Positions 7,559 through 14,715 of a stretch of DNA of 21,166 nt are shown piece by piece. Made by a program: the position numbers and the translations under genes. Position 1 is the stretch's first letter. Every line of letters begins with the position of its first letter. Origin of the DNA: Phycisphaerales bacterium (lineage in GTDB: Bacteria; Planctomycetota; Phycisphaerae; Phycisphaerales; UBA1924); NCBI GenBank assembly GCA_019747615.1, contig JAIEQQ010000140.1, positions 1 through 21,166 on the forward strand. The letters run 5' to 3'. The notes below the pieces were generated by a model that saw only the letters and a program-made list of their open reading frames with translations, did no database searches and was not told the origin of the DNA.

Positions 7559-9673
7559 ATGACCCCCACCAACCCCAACGACACCGCCTCCCCCGCCACC
7601 TGCTCCAAGCCCAACTGCGGCTGCGGCAAACCCAAATCTTTCGAAGCTCTCGCCACCTACCCGCTCCCGATGCACGGCGCCCACAACCCCGGCAACACCC
7701 GCAACGTCACCACGCCCGGCTCCTTCGCCAACGCCCCGGACCTCGGCGGGCCGCTGATGTTCTCCAGCCCCAACACCCCCGGCATGCCCGCGCCCTCCAC
7801 CAAGACCGCCTGGGACTTCCTCCCCGACGGCTGGTCCGTCACCAAACTCGACGCGCCAAGCACCCCCGACAACTTCGAATGGATGGGCCGCGTCGCCAGC
7901 GGCAACCCCCACGTCCCCACCACTGAAGTCGCCCCCGCCAACGACGGCGAGCGCGGCACCTCCGCCTGCTCCTGCTGCAAGACCGACGCCTCCAAGAAAG
8001 TCGAGTTCCTCACCGCCCGCGGCGACCGCCTCAGCGTCTCCTACCCGCGCGCCTTCACCCCCATCACCCAGCTCGAGTTCGCCCGCCTGGGCATCATCAC
8101 CCCGCAAATGCGCCGCGTCGCCGAGCGCGAACCACACTTCGGCATCCTCAGCAACGGCAAAGGCCCGGAAGCCGTCCGCGACGAAATCGCCGCCGGCCGC
8201 CTCGTCATCCCCGCCAACATCAACCACCTCTCATATAAGCTCGACCCGATGGCCATCGGCCGCGCCAGCAAAACCAAAGTCAACGCCAACATGGGCGCTA
8301 GCCCAATCTCCAGCGGAACTCATGAAGAAGTCGAGAAGTTACAATGGGCCGAGCGCTGGGGTGCTGATACTGTGATGGATTTGAGTACCGGTGGTAATAT
8401 TGATGATTGCCGAAATGCAATTGTTCAGAACGCCACCGTGCCCATCGGCACCGTGCCGATTTACTCGATGATCATCGGCAAGAAGATCGAAGACCTCGAT
8501 TGGCCCACCATCGAGGCCTCGCTCCATCACCAGGCCAAGCAAGGCGTGGACTACTTCACCATTCACGCCGGCGTCCGCCGCGCACACCTGAAGCACGTCA
8601 AGAACCGCCTCATCGGCATCGTCTCCCGCGGCGGCTCCCTCCTGGCCAAGTGGATGCTCGTCCACCACCAGGAAAACATCATGTACACGCAGTGGGACGC
8701 CATCTGCGACATCCTCCGTCAGTACGACGTCACCTTCTCAATCGGTGACGGCCTGCGCCCCGGCGGCCTCGCCGACGCGACCGACGCCGCGCAGATCGCC
8801 GAACTCGAAACCCTCGGCGAACTCACCGAGCGTGCCTGGCGCCGCGGCGTCCAAGTCATGATCGAAGGCCCCGGCCACGTCCCCTTTGACCAGATCGAAT
8901 GGAACGCCAAGGTCCAGCGCACCATCTGCCACGGCGCGCCCTTCTACGTCCTGGGCCCGCTCGTCACCGACATGTTCCCCGGCTACGACCACATCACCTC
9001 CTGCATCGGCGCCACCAGCATGGCCTACCACGGCGCCGCGATGCTCTGCTACGTCACGCCCAAGGAACACCTCGGCCTGCCCAAAAAGGACGACGTCAAG
9101 CAAGGCTGCATCGCCTACAAGATCGCGGCCCACGCCGCGGACGTCGCGCTCGGCATCCCCGGCACGCGCGACCGCGACGACGAGCTCACCAAGGCCCGCG
9201 CCGCGCTGAACTGGGAGAAGCACTTCGAGCTCAGCTTCGACCCCGACACCGCCCGCGCCTATCACGACGAAGACCTCGACGTCGACACCGACTTCTGCGC
9301 TATGTGCGGCCACGATTGGTGCAGCGTCCGCATCAGCAAAGAAATCGTCGAGTTCGTCAGCGGCAAGGCCGAAGGCTTCGAACGCATGGGCGGCAAAGAC
9401 GGCATGACCCCCGGTGCCGCCATCAAGTCCGCCGCGCTCACCCCCGAACAACAAGAAATCCTCGCCAAACGCGGCGTCCTCTCCCCCGACGAAATCCACA
9501 AGCTCGCAAGCAAGACCAAGAAGGCCGTGGGCATCGAGAAGCCCGGCGACAAGGCCTCCTGCCACAGCGACTACGTCGACCCCGAGACGGCGAAGAAGGT
9601 CCAGAGCGAGAAGCTGGTGCAGGTGAACCTTGCTCCGGCGTTTGGGATTGCGAAGGAGGATCGGGTGATATGA
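7559..9673 (+). CDS. thiC: Phosphomethylpyrimidine synthase ThiC
   Basis: This radical-SAM enzyme converts aminoimidazole ribotide to hydroxymethylpyrimidine phosphate for thiamine synthesis. The match runs along the whole core: IPANINH, ANMGASPISS, WGADTVMDLSTGGNI, VPIGTVPIY, GVDYFTIHAGV, GIVSRGGS, SIGDGLRPG, IEGPGHVP, PGYDHITSCIGA and CYVTPKEHLGLP. The [4Fe-4S]-binding motif is Cys580-x2-Cys583-x4-Cys588. At 704 aa it is longer than many ThiC proteins. Residues 1-180 are divergent, with Cys15, Cys20, Cys22 and a Cys137/139/140 cluster, and a tail of about 110 residues follows the cluster motif. The ATG at 7559 is chosen because upstream codons would read the tandem repeat. No Shine-Dalgarno sequence precedes it, so translation may depend on the upstream gene. 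A short stretch (8298-8430) uses unusual codons. Confidence 0.97.
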   Translation: MTPTNPNDTASPATCSKPNCGCGKPKSFEALATYPLPMHGAHNPGNTRNVTTPGSFANAPDLGGPLMFSSPNTPGMPAPSTKTAWDFLPDGWSVTKLDAPSTPDNFEWMGRVASGNPHVPTTEVAPANDGERGTSACSCCKTDASKKVEFLTARGDRLSVSYPRAFTPITQLEFARLGIITPQMRRVAEREPHFGILSNGKGPEAVRDEIAAGRLVIPANINHLSYKLDPMAIGRASKTKVNANMGASPISSGTHEEVEKLQWAERWGADTVMDLSTGGNIDDCRNAIVQNATVPIGTVPIYSMIIGKKIEDLDWPTIEASLHHQAKQGVDYFTIHAGVRRAHLKHVKNRLIGIVSRGGSLLAKWMLVHHQENIMYTQWDAICDILRQYDVTFSIGDGLRPGGLADATDAAQIAELETLGELTERAWRRGVQVMIEGPGHVPFDQIEWNAKVQRTICHGAPFYVLGPLVTDMFPGYDHITSCIGATSMAYHGAAMLCYVTPKEHLGLPKKDDVKQGCIAYKIAAHAADVALGIPGTRDRDDELTKARAALNWEKHFELSFDPDTARAYHDEDLDVDTDFCAMCGHDWCSVRISKEIVEFVSGKAEGFERMGGKDGMTPGAAIKSAALTPEQQEILAKRGVLSPDEIHKLASKTKKAVGIEKPGDKASCHSDYVDPETAKKVQSEKLVQVNLAPAFGIAKEDRVI

Positions 9674-9688
9674 AAGAGGAGTACGTGT

Positions 9689-9751
9689 ATGCGTCGGATG
9701 ATTCCAGACCTTGACAATCCAGAGGTTGTGCTTCCCGCCACGCGTGGGTAA
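9689..9751 (+). CDS. Possible 20-residue small protein
   Basis: ATG at 9689, TAA at 9749-9751. GAGGAG (9676-9681) lies exactly 7 nt upstream, the same SD spacing seen for most recognised genes here, and the first SD base is only 3 nt after the thiC stop. The product starts MRRMIPDLD and has no recognisable domain. It could be a small thiC-coupled protein, a relic of a decayed gene, or chance. Confidence 0.25.
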   Translation: MRRMIPDLDNPEVVLPATRG

Positions 9752-9892
9752 CGATCCGACAAGGCCACGTCGCCCGATTCCGCGCAGTGCAGGCCGCGGT
9801 CCAGACCTGAGACTCGCGGCTCGTTGGAATACGAACATCCATCAAACACGCCGCGAAGAACGCCGATCCCCAGATCGCAGACCAGTTTTTAT

Positions 9893-9920
9893 TTGACATC
9901 GCTCAGCAATGCTGTAGTCT
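9893..9920 (+). promoter_or_regulatory. Sigma70-type promoter of the PEP-CTERM-like gene
   Basis: A perfect TTGACA (9893-9898), a 16 bp spacer and TAGTCT (9915-9920). The predicted 5' leader is about 67 nt and includes the strong AGGAGG SD at 9981-9986. Confidence 0.65.
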
Positions 9921-9993
9921 CGTCCGAAGCTCAAGCCTCTCGTGCCCCCCGCATCTCTCTGCGGAACGAGTCGCAAGCTCAGGAGGAAGACAC

Positions 9994-10797
9994 ATGCAAA
10001 CTGTGCGCGCTCTCGTTTTGACTGGTGCTGTCGGCTTGTCCGCCAGCGTCTCGTTCGGTCAGGCGTTCATCAACGTCCCGACAACCCTCGCAAACATCGA
10101 GTACCGGCGCGACGCCACGCTCGCCCCCACCCAGACCTGGGGCCCCGCGGCGGGCGGCCAGTGGCTCGCCCCCAACTTCGCCACCTCCGGCCTCTTCATT
10201 GACAACCCTGGGCTCGCTGGCAACACCAACTCCGGCTTCACCGCTATCACCTACTCACTCGTCAACGCCCCGCTCCCGGGGCCCCTGACGCCGCAGGCCG
10301 TCGCGATCAACATCCCGCAGACAACGTTCTTCGGCCAGAGCGATCCCGGCAACGCCCTGCCGCGTGCATCGCTGCGCATCAACTTCCAGGTTGATTACGT
10401 CGGCGTCGCCGCGGGCCTTGGTGGCGTTGGCTACCAGATCACCAGCCTGCCCGGCTTCTACGCGCTGGCGTACAACATCCCGGTCGGCTCGTTCGGACAG
10501 TTCGACGCCCAGATCAACTACACCTCGCTGCTGACGAACGCCGCGGTCTTGCCGCAGCAGAACATGAACTTCGGCGGCGCCGGCGTCAACGGCGCGGGCG
10601 TCGCCAACCTCGCGTTCCCCGGCGCGGGCTTCGGCTACGTCGCGCTCCCGGGCGAAGCCGTTCGCGTCTCGGGCTTCATCGAGTTCCAGGTGAACAACGG
10701 AACCAACGCCGTCGACCTGCGCGTCACCGAGATCCCCGGTCCTGCAACGGCGGTGATCCTCGCTGTCGGCGCACTCATGCGTTCGCGCCGCCGCTGA
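9994..10797 (+). CDS. Exported protein with PEP-CTERM-like sorting tail
   Basis: The protein is 267 aa. Its ATG follows AGGAGG (9981-9986), 7 nt before the start. A Sec-type signal peptide runs from MQTVRALVLTGAVGLSASVS to a probable cleavage after FGQA. The middle is a beta-rich, Gly/Asn/Ala-rich secreted domain that I do not recognise. The C-terminus has IPGPA, a hydrophobic segment (AVILAVGALM) and an Arg cluster (RSRRR), the three-part layout of PEP-CTERM signals processed by exosortases, with PGP in place of PEP. It should be delivered to the cell surface or periplasm. It is transcribed alone, from its own promoter to the hairpin at 10842-10880. Confidence 0.72.
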   Translation: MQTVRALVLTGAVGLSASVSFGQAFINVPTTLANIEYRRDATLAPTQTWGPAAGGQWLAPNFATSGLFIDNPGLAGNTNSGFTAITYSLVNAPLPGPLTPQAVAINIPQTTFFGQSDPGNALPRASLRINFQVDYVGVAAGLGGVGYQITSLPGFYALAYNIPVGSFGQFDAQINYTSLLTNAAVLPQQNMNFGGAGVNGAGVANLAFPGAGFGYVALPGEAVRVSGFIEFQVNNGTNAVDLRVTEIPGPATAVILAVGALMRSRRR

Positions 10798-10841
10798 GTC
10801 GGGCATCCGAAGCGCGGCGCCTGCATACCCCTGACAAGATC

Positions 10842-10880
10842 AAAGTCCGCGACCCAGACCGTTCTGGCTCGCGGACTTTT
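10842..10880. terminator. Bidirectional intrinsic terminator between convergent genes
   Basis: The arms AAAGTCCGCGA (10842-10852) and TCGCGGACTTT (10869-10879) pair perfectly. Past one C/C mismatch, CCAGA pairs with TCTGG around a CCGT loop. A-rich and T-rich ends make it usable on both strands: for the PEP-CTERM-like gene ending at 10797 and for the minus-strand phosphatase gene ending at 10925. Confidence 0.88.
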
Positions 10881-10924
10881 CATTCCCACTGTGAACCATG
10901 ATGGGTCGTGATCGCCGCGAGCGA

Positions 10925-11932
10925 TCAATCCCGATACTTCACATGGCAGTCCTTGCACGACTGCGAGATCAGCTTGAACGACGCCGACAGCTTCGCGGCG
11001 TCCGCCTTGGCGATCTCCGTCTTGCCGGCGCTGGCCAGCAGCAGATCCTCGATCGCCTTCGCGTCGCGCTCGCTTTGCACGATCCACCGCTTGAAGTCCG
11101 CCGGTGCTGACATCACGCGCTCGGTCGTGCCCATCACTCTGAAGTGATCCGCCAATCGACCCGCCTCCGCGACGGGCACAAGGTCCGGGTGATCCGACGG
11201 CGTCTTCCAGCCCGCGCGCTCGATCTCACGCAGATGGTCAAAGGTCTCGTCGATCTCGACCATGCCCTTGACGAAGTTCGTCGTCTTCCAGACCGACGGA
11301 AACTCGCCGCTCACCGCGTTGATCTCCTCGGCCGACACGATATCCGATCGCGTCACGCACGCGTACAAGCCCTTGTAGCTCGGCGATGTGCCCGAGACCT
11401 TCATTCGCGCGACGCCCGCCTCCGGTGTTGACCAGCCGAGACTCGCCGCGACGGTCGCCGCGGCTCCGGCGCTGCGGTGCTTGCCGTGATGACAGTGGAT
11501 GTACACCGGCCCGACCGCCATCGCGTCGCGCGTTGCGCGGATGAGTTGCATCTTGCGTTCGTTATCAAAGCCGCTGTAGCCGATCGGCAGGTGGATGTAC
11601 TTCATGCCGCGAGCTTCGGCGCGAGCGACTTCGGGCGTCGCGCCGTCAACGCTGATGATGGTCTTGACGCCCATCGCCTTGAGCGAATCAAAGCCCGCGT
11701 CGCCCTCGGGCACGCTGCCGGAGATGTAGCCGTCGTGGAACGCGACGAGGTTGTGAACACCAGGGAAATCGACAGGCTTCGTGTCGGCGAGCGAGGGGGG
11801 CGTGATGCGAGCTGGCGAGCGAGCCGAAGCATCCTTGGCCTCAGCATCGCTCCGCGACCGCGATGCGCACGAAGCAGCCGTGCCCACGGCCAGCAGCACC
11901 ATCATCACAAGTGCGAGCAGAACTCGATTCAT
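10925..11932 (-). CDS. Lipoprotein fusing a tyrosine/dual-specificity phosphatase domain to a C-terminal haem-binding (CxxCH) domain
   Basis: The protein is 335 aa. ATG at 11932 is supported by GGGAG (11944-11940 on the minus strand) 7 nt upstream; the longer open frame lacks coding character. Residues 1-22 form a lipoprotein-like signal ending TAASC (Cys22 as the likely lipidated residue). Residues about 55-200 look like a protein tyrosine/dual-specificity phosphatase, with the P-loop HCHHGKHRS giving Cys147-x5-Arg153. The C-terminal ~120 residues (helical, about 215-335) end in SCKDCHVKYRD. That CxxCH at 326-330, near the C-terminus and followed by Y-R, resembles the haem site of cytochrome c'-type four-helix bundles. 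The protein would lie outside the cytoplasmic membrane. The divergent gene at 12053 starts 120 bp away. Confidence 0.82.
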   Translation of the reverse strand: MNRVLLALVMMVLLAVGTAASCASRSRSDAEAKDASARSPARITPPSLADTKPVDFPGVHNLVAFHDGYISGSVPEGDAGFDSLKAMGVKTIISVDGATPEVARAEARGMKYIHLPIGYSGFDNERKMQLIRATRDAMAVGPVYIHCHHGKHRSAGAAATVAASLGWSTPEAGVARMKVSGTSPSYKGLYACVTRSDIVSAEEINAVSGEFPSVWKTTNFVKGMVEIDETFDHLREIERAGWKTPSDHPDLVPVAEAGRLADHFRVMGTTERVMSAPADFKRWIVQSERDAKAIEDLLLASAGKTEIAKADAAKLSASFKLISQSCKDCHVKYRD

Positions 11933-12040
11933 CGGGCCACTCCCAGATACACACCCAGCCGAAATCACGGGGCACCCCGCCCGGCTGATTGTGCCTGCTG
12001 CAGTGATCGTACCGCTATCGCGAACTCGGTTGCGGGCGTG

Positions 12041-12046
12041 TACGCT
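12041..12046 (+). promoter_or_regulatory. Candidate -10 box of a leaderless promoter
   Basis: TACGCT ends 6 nt before the ATG at 12053, and no Shine-Dalgarno sequence is present. The -35 region at 16-17 bp spacing is not consensus-like, so this rests on the -10 and the absence of an SD. Confidence 0.35.
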
Positions 12047-12052
12047 GCGATC

Positions 12053-12427
12053 ATGAGCACACCCCTGCACAGGCCGACGCCCGAGTCCGCCGCGGTGTTC
12101 GCCGCCCGCTGGTACAGCGCGTGGAATGCGCGCGACCTCGACGCGATCATGGCCTGCTACGACGCGAACATCGAGCATTCCTCGCCCTTCATCAAGCGGT
12201 ACAACGGCACCGACGACCTCTCGATCGTCGGCATCGACGCCGTCCGCGACTACTTCAGGCGCGCTCTGGAGCGAAACCCAACGCTGCGTTTTGACCCGCT
12301 GCACATCGCGGTGGGCCTGCAGAGCATCATCCTGGTCTACCGCCGCATGACCGGCGACCTCGCGGCGGAAGTCTTCGAGTTGAATGAGGCAGGACTGATC
12401 GTGCGATCCAACTCACACTACGGCTGA
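12053..12427 (+). CDS. NTF2/SnoaL-like small protein
   Basis: The protein is 124 aa. The sequence has the layout of SnoaL-like members of the NTF2 superfamily: an N-terminal helix with FAARWYSAWNARDLDAIMACY, then IEHSSPF, a helix with GIDAVRDYFRRALERNP, and C-terminal strands (LRFDPLHIAVG, IILVYRR, AAEVFEL, ADR-free end NSHYG). The Trp-Asn-x-Arg-Asp-Leu segment followed by an acidic/Tyr pattern is common in these cone-shaped proteins, whose members include isomerases, hydrolases and ligand-binding proteins. The function cannot be set from sequence. ATG at 12053 is chosen because earlier in-frame codons run through a sequence antisense to the phosphatase gene. It is divergently placed to that gene. 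Confidence 0.72.
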   Translation: MSTPLHRPTPESAAVFAARWYSAWNARDLDAIMACYDANIEHSSPFIKRYNGTDDLSIVGIDAVRDYFRRALERNPTLRFDPLHIAVGLQSIILVYRRMTGDLAAEVFELNEAGLIVRSNSHYG

Positions 12428-12436
12428 TCCCACTCT

Positions 12437-12504
12437 CCCCCGCGCCCCGCGGGGGTGGGGCGCGGGCTTGCCTTTCACCCTCCCCCGGTCCCTACCGGGG
12501 GAGG
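12437..12504. repeat. Pair of GC-rich palindromic (REP-like) hairpins
   Basis: CCCGCGCCCC (12439-12448) pairs with GGGGCGCGGG (12457-12466); an alternative fold pairs CCCCCGCG (12437-12444) with CGCGGGGG (12448-12455). A second perfect hairpin has an 11-bp stem, CCTCCCCCGGT (12479-12489) with ACCGGGGGAGG (12494-12504), and a 4-nt loop. They lie between the stop of the NTF2-like gene and the convergent phosphoesterase gene and may end transcription. There is no T-tract. Confidence 0.75.
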
Positions 12505-12621
12505 TGCCGCGCCTCGCGGCGGAGGGGGCGGGACATCGAGATCCTCGTTGTCACAGCAATCGCCTGGAGCGTGAGACCCCTCTGGCTCGCGACCACCGCC
12601 ACCGCAACGCGCGAGGCATAC

Positions 12622-13497
12622 TCACGCATTCTGCGCCAGCAGCACACGCCTCATCGGCATCACAAAGTCGTCGGCCATGTCGTCATCAATGCCCGCGCCG
12701 GCGAGCACCAGTTGCCGCTCAGACTCGCGCTCCGCCTGTTCGAGCTGCTTGGTCAGCTCCATCGCGTCGATCGCTTCCATCCGTCCGTCGTCATGCTCCA
12801 CCACCGCGTGCGAGCCCTCGACCCATTCGCCGCAGTTCAGATAGTGAATCTTCGAGCGCACGTCGGCCACTTTGTGGACATGCCCACAGATCACGCCATC
12901 AAACTTGCGCCGCTCGGCCTCGGCAATCACCGCATCCTCAAACTTCGACATGTACTTGCACGCCGATTTTACCTTCAGCTTGAGGAACGACGAGAGCGAC
13001 CAATACTCAAGCCCGAGCAGCGCCCGGATGTGGTTGAATCTTCGGTTGATCTTCAGAAGCCCGTCATAGGCGTGTCCGCCGATGGCCGAGAGCAGGGGAG
13101 CGTGTCGAACGACCAGATCAAACTCGTCGCCGTGGGTGACGAGGTACTTACGGCCGTCGGCGGTACAGTGCTCGGCTTCCAGCGCGATCTCAATGCCACC
13201 GAAGCGGAGGCCGTCGTACTTGCGGAGCGTCTCGTCGTGATTGCCGGGGATGTAGACGACGCGGGTGCCGCGCTTGGCGAACTTCAGCAGACGATTGACC
13301 ACGCGGTTGTTGGCCTCGGGCCAGCGCCAGCGGCGTTTCAGACACCACAGATCAAGAATGTCGCCGACGAGGTAAATGGTGTCGCAGTCCACCCGCCGCA
13401 GGAACCGCCGCAGCTCATCGGCGCGAGACTCGCTGGCGCCAAGATGGAAGTCACTGATGAACAGCGTGCGAAAGCGGGCTGTGGTGGTCTTCGTCAT
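12622..13497 (-). CDS. LpxH-like metallophosphoesterase (UDP-2,3-diacylglucosamine diphosphatase family)
   Basis: The protein is 291 aa. ATG at 13497 is fixed by AAGGAG (13510-13505 on the minus strand), 7 nt upstream; the longer open frame reads through a terminator and the next gene. The calcineurin-like metallophosphoesterase motifs occur in order: DFHLG (Asp16, His18), GDILDLW (Asp46), GNHDE (Asn86, His87), THGDEFD (His122) and GHVHK (His206, His208). The spacing and the segment YWSLSSFLKLKVKSACKY resemble the COG2908 family, annotated as UDP-2,3-diacylglucosamine pyrophosphatase, a lipid A step. Whether this organism uses it for lipid A is not shown here. A C-terminal acidic tail extends past the domain. 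A weak TTGTGA/TGTACA pair, 16 bp apart (13621-13594), may be its promoter. Confidence 0.85.
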   Translation of the reverse strand: MTKTTTARFRTLFISDFHLGASESRADELRRFLRRVDCDTIYLVGDILDLWCLKRRWRWPEANNRVVNRLLKFAKRGTRVVYIPGNHDETLRKYDGLRFGGIEIALEAEHCTADGRKYLVTHGDEFDLVVRHAPLLSAIGGHAYDGLLKINRRFNHIRALLGLEYWSLSSFLKLKVKSACKYMSKFEDAVIAEAERRKFDGVICGHVHKVADVRSKIHYLNCGEWVEGSHAVVEHDDGRMEAIDAMELTKQLEQAERESERQLVLAGAGIDDDMADDFVMPMRRVLLAQNA

Positions 13498-13644
13498 CGC
13501 CGCGCTCCTTGCGATCGGGCCTTGCCGCGTCATCCCCGCGGCAGAACAAGCCAACACCGGCGGACCTACCTGTCCGTTCTCCGATCGGTTAGTTGTACAC
13601 GACGCATCGAGCCTTTCACAACTCTTAGTCATCAAGAATGCGCA

Positions 13645-13671
13645 AGGAAAAGCCCGCGGAACGCGGGCTTT
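13645..13671 (-). terminator. Intrinsic terminator of the second PEP-CTERM gene
   Basis: AAAGCCCGCG (13649-13658) pairs perfectly with CGCGGGCTTT (13662-13671) around a 3-nt loop. On the minus strand the stem is followed by a short T run. It lies 33 nt past the stop of the gene at 13704-14426 and upstream of the phosphoesterase gene, which is therefore separately transcribed. Confidence 0.8.
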
Positions 13672-13703
13672 ACCAAACATTGACGTGCATTGTACATCAA
13701 CCA

Positions 13704-14426
13704 TCAGTCGCGACGGCGGCGCGACGCGATCGCACCGGCCACCAGCGTCATCGCCAACGCGCCCGGCGCGGGGATGATCACACCATACTGCACGTGATCG
13801 ACCTCCCAATCGACGCTCGACGGCATGCTGATGCGGATCGACGAGATGCCGCCCAGGTTGATCGCCCCGAAGAAACGATCCTCCGACGTCTCGCCCGAGA
13901 TCAGACCATCGCCCAGGAGGATCGGCCCGAACGTGCCGATCGAAACGCTCGCGCCGTCGAAGGCCTCGAAGATCACGTCGCCGCGAGCCAAGCCGCCGGC
14001 GCCGATGATCTGACCGACATCCGTCCACACGATGCCCGCGTGCGTCGGCAGCGATCCGTTGATCAGCGAGAAGTTGATCGTCAGCGAGGTCTGCGTGCCA
14101 GCGCTGTAGTACGACCGGCCCGATGCGCCGGTGCCGTTGAGGACGCCGTCGTCCTCGTCAACAGAGTCCAAAATGCCCGTGGGCACCACCCAGCCCGCCG
14201 ACGGCGTGGCCGATGGCGTGTTGAACGCGCCGTCCTCAAAGTTCTCCAGGAAGAACGAGCTGAAGCCCACGGCCGCGAACGGGCTGCTGGCGCTGAAGCC
14301 CTGATACGGCGTCGGAGCCAGGATCTGTGCCTGGGCCGTCAGCGGGCCGAAGGCGAGCACGGAGCCAGCGACAGCGAACAACGGCGCGCGCAGCGCGCGA
14401 CGAACAATGAGGGAACCACGAGCCAT
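13704..14426 (-). CDS. PEP-CTERM-type exported protein
   Basis: The protein is 240 aa. ATG at 14426 follows AGGGAG (14439-14434 on the minus strand), 7 nt upstream. A Sec-type signal peptide runs from MARGSLIVRRALRAP through LFAVAGSVLAFG, with cleavage near AQA. The body contains FFLENFEDGAFNTP and WTDVGQIIG, consistent with a secreted beta-sandwich domain of the type seen in planctomycete PEP-CTERM proteins. The C-terminus is a clear sorting tail: VIIPAPGALAM, a hydrophobic run, then ASRRRRD. It should be handled by an exosortase encoded elsewhere. The gene has its own promoter (14497-14524) and terminator (13645-13671). Confidence 0.8.
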   Translation of the reverse strand: MARGSLIVRRALRAPLFAVAGSVLAFGPLTAQAQILAPTPYQGFSASSPFAAVGFSSFFLENFEDGAFNTPSATPSAGWVVPTGILDSVDEDDGVLNGTGASGRSYYSAGTQTSLTINFSLINGSLPTHAGIVWTDVGQIIGAGGLARGDVIFEAFDGASVSIGTFGPILLGDGLISGETSEDRFFGAINLGGISSIRISMPSSVDWEVDHVQYGVIIPAPGALAMTLVAGAIASRRRRD

Positions 14427-14496
14427 AGATCATCTCCCTGTAATGCGCGGCCGCGGGGTGAGAGTTCCCGCATGAATGCCGCTCAACGACCTTCAC

Positions 14497-14524
14497 AGTG
14501 TGGCCCGAAAACCTCCGCTGTCAA
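14497..14524 (-). promoter_or_regulatory. Sigma70-type promoter of the second PEP-CTERM gene
   Basis: On the minus strand, a perfect TTGACA (14524-14519), a 16 bp spacer and CACACT (14502-14497). The predicted leader to the ATG at 14426 is about 65 nt. Confidence 0.6.
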
Positions 14525-14701
14525 CCAGATCCACGCCGCAATCCGGCGTTTCTCGCACCATCACCGTCGCAAATCCGATCACACCACGAACGCCCGGCCA
14601 CTCAGTCTCACTCGCTCGCGGCGTACAGCCCCACCACCCGCTGCTCACGCTCGACTCCGGCCCGACGCCAACCACACGACAAACAACCGCCGCCGCGCGT
14701 C

Positions 14702-14707
14702 TATGCT
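14702..14707 (+). promoter_or_regulatory. Candidate -10 box of a leaderless promoter for the aldo/keto reductase gene
   Basis: TATGCT ends 8 nt before the ATG at 14716, and there is no SD between. No good -35 box is seen at 16-18 bp. Confidence 0.4.
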
Positions 14708-14715
14708 CTCAAACT

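Larger units (their letters stand above)
9674..9993. other. Intergenic region after thiC
   Basis: This 320-bp stretch holds a possible tiny gene (9689-9751) and the promoter of the next gene (9893-9920). I see no convincing terminator for thiC; a 6-bp GCCGCG/CGCGGC pairing near 9790-9815 has a long loop and no T-tract. Confidence 0.5.

Noticed and set aside
8738..9838. Minus-strand frame of 366 aa opposite thiC
   Set aside because: Antisense shadow of thiC, with Gly/Ala/Val/Asp-rich low-complexity content and no motif.
11933..12304. Longer N-terminus for the phosphatase-haem protein
   Set aside because: The extension is antisense to the NTF2-like gene, and the ATG at 11932 has an SD and begins a lipoprotein signal.
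13498..14028. Longer N-terminus for the LpxH-like protein
   Set aside because: It would cross the terminator at 13645-13671 and overlap the PEP-CTERM gene in another frame; the start at 13497 has a good SD.
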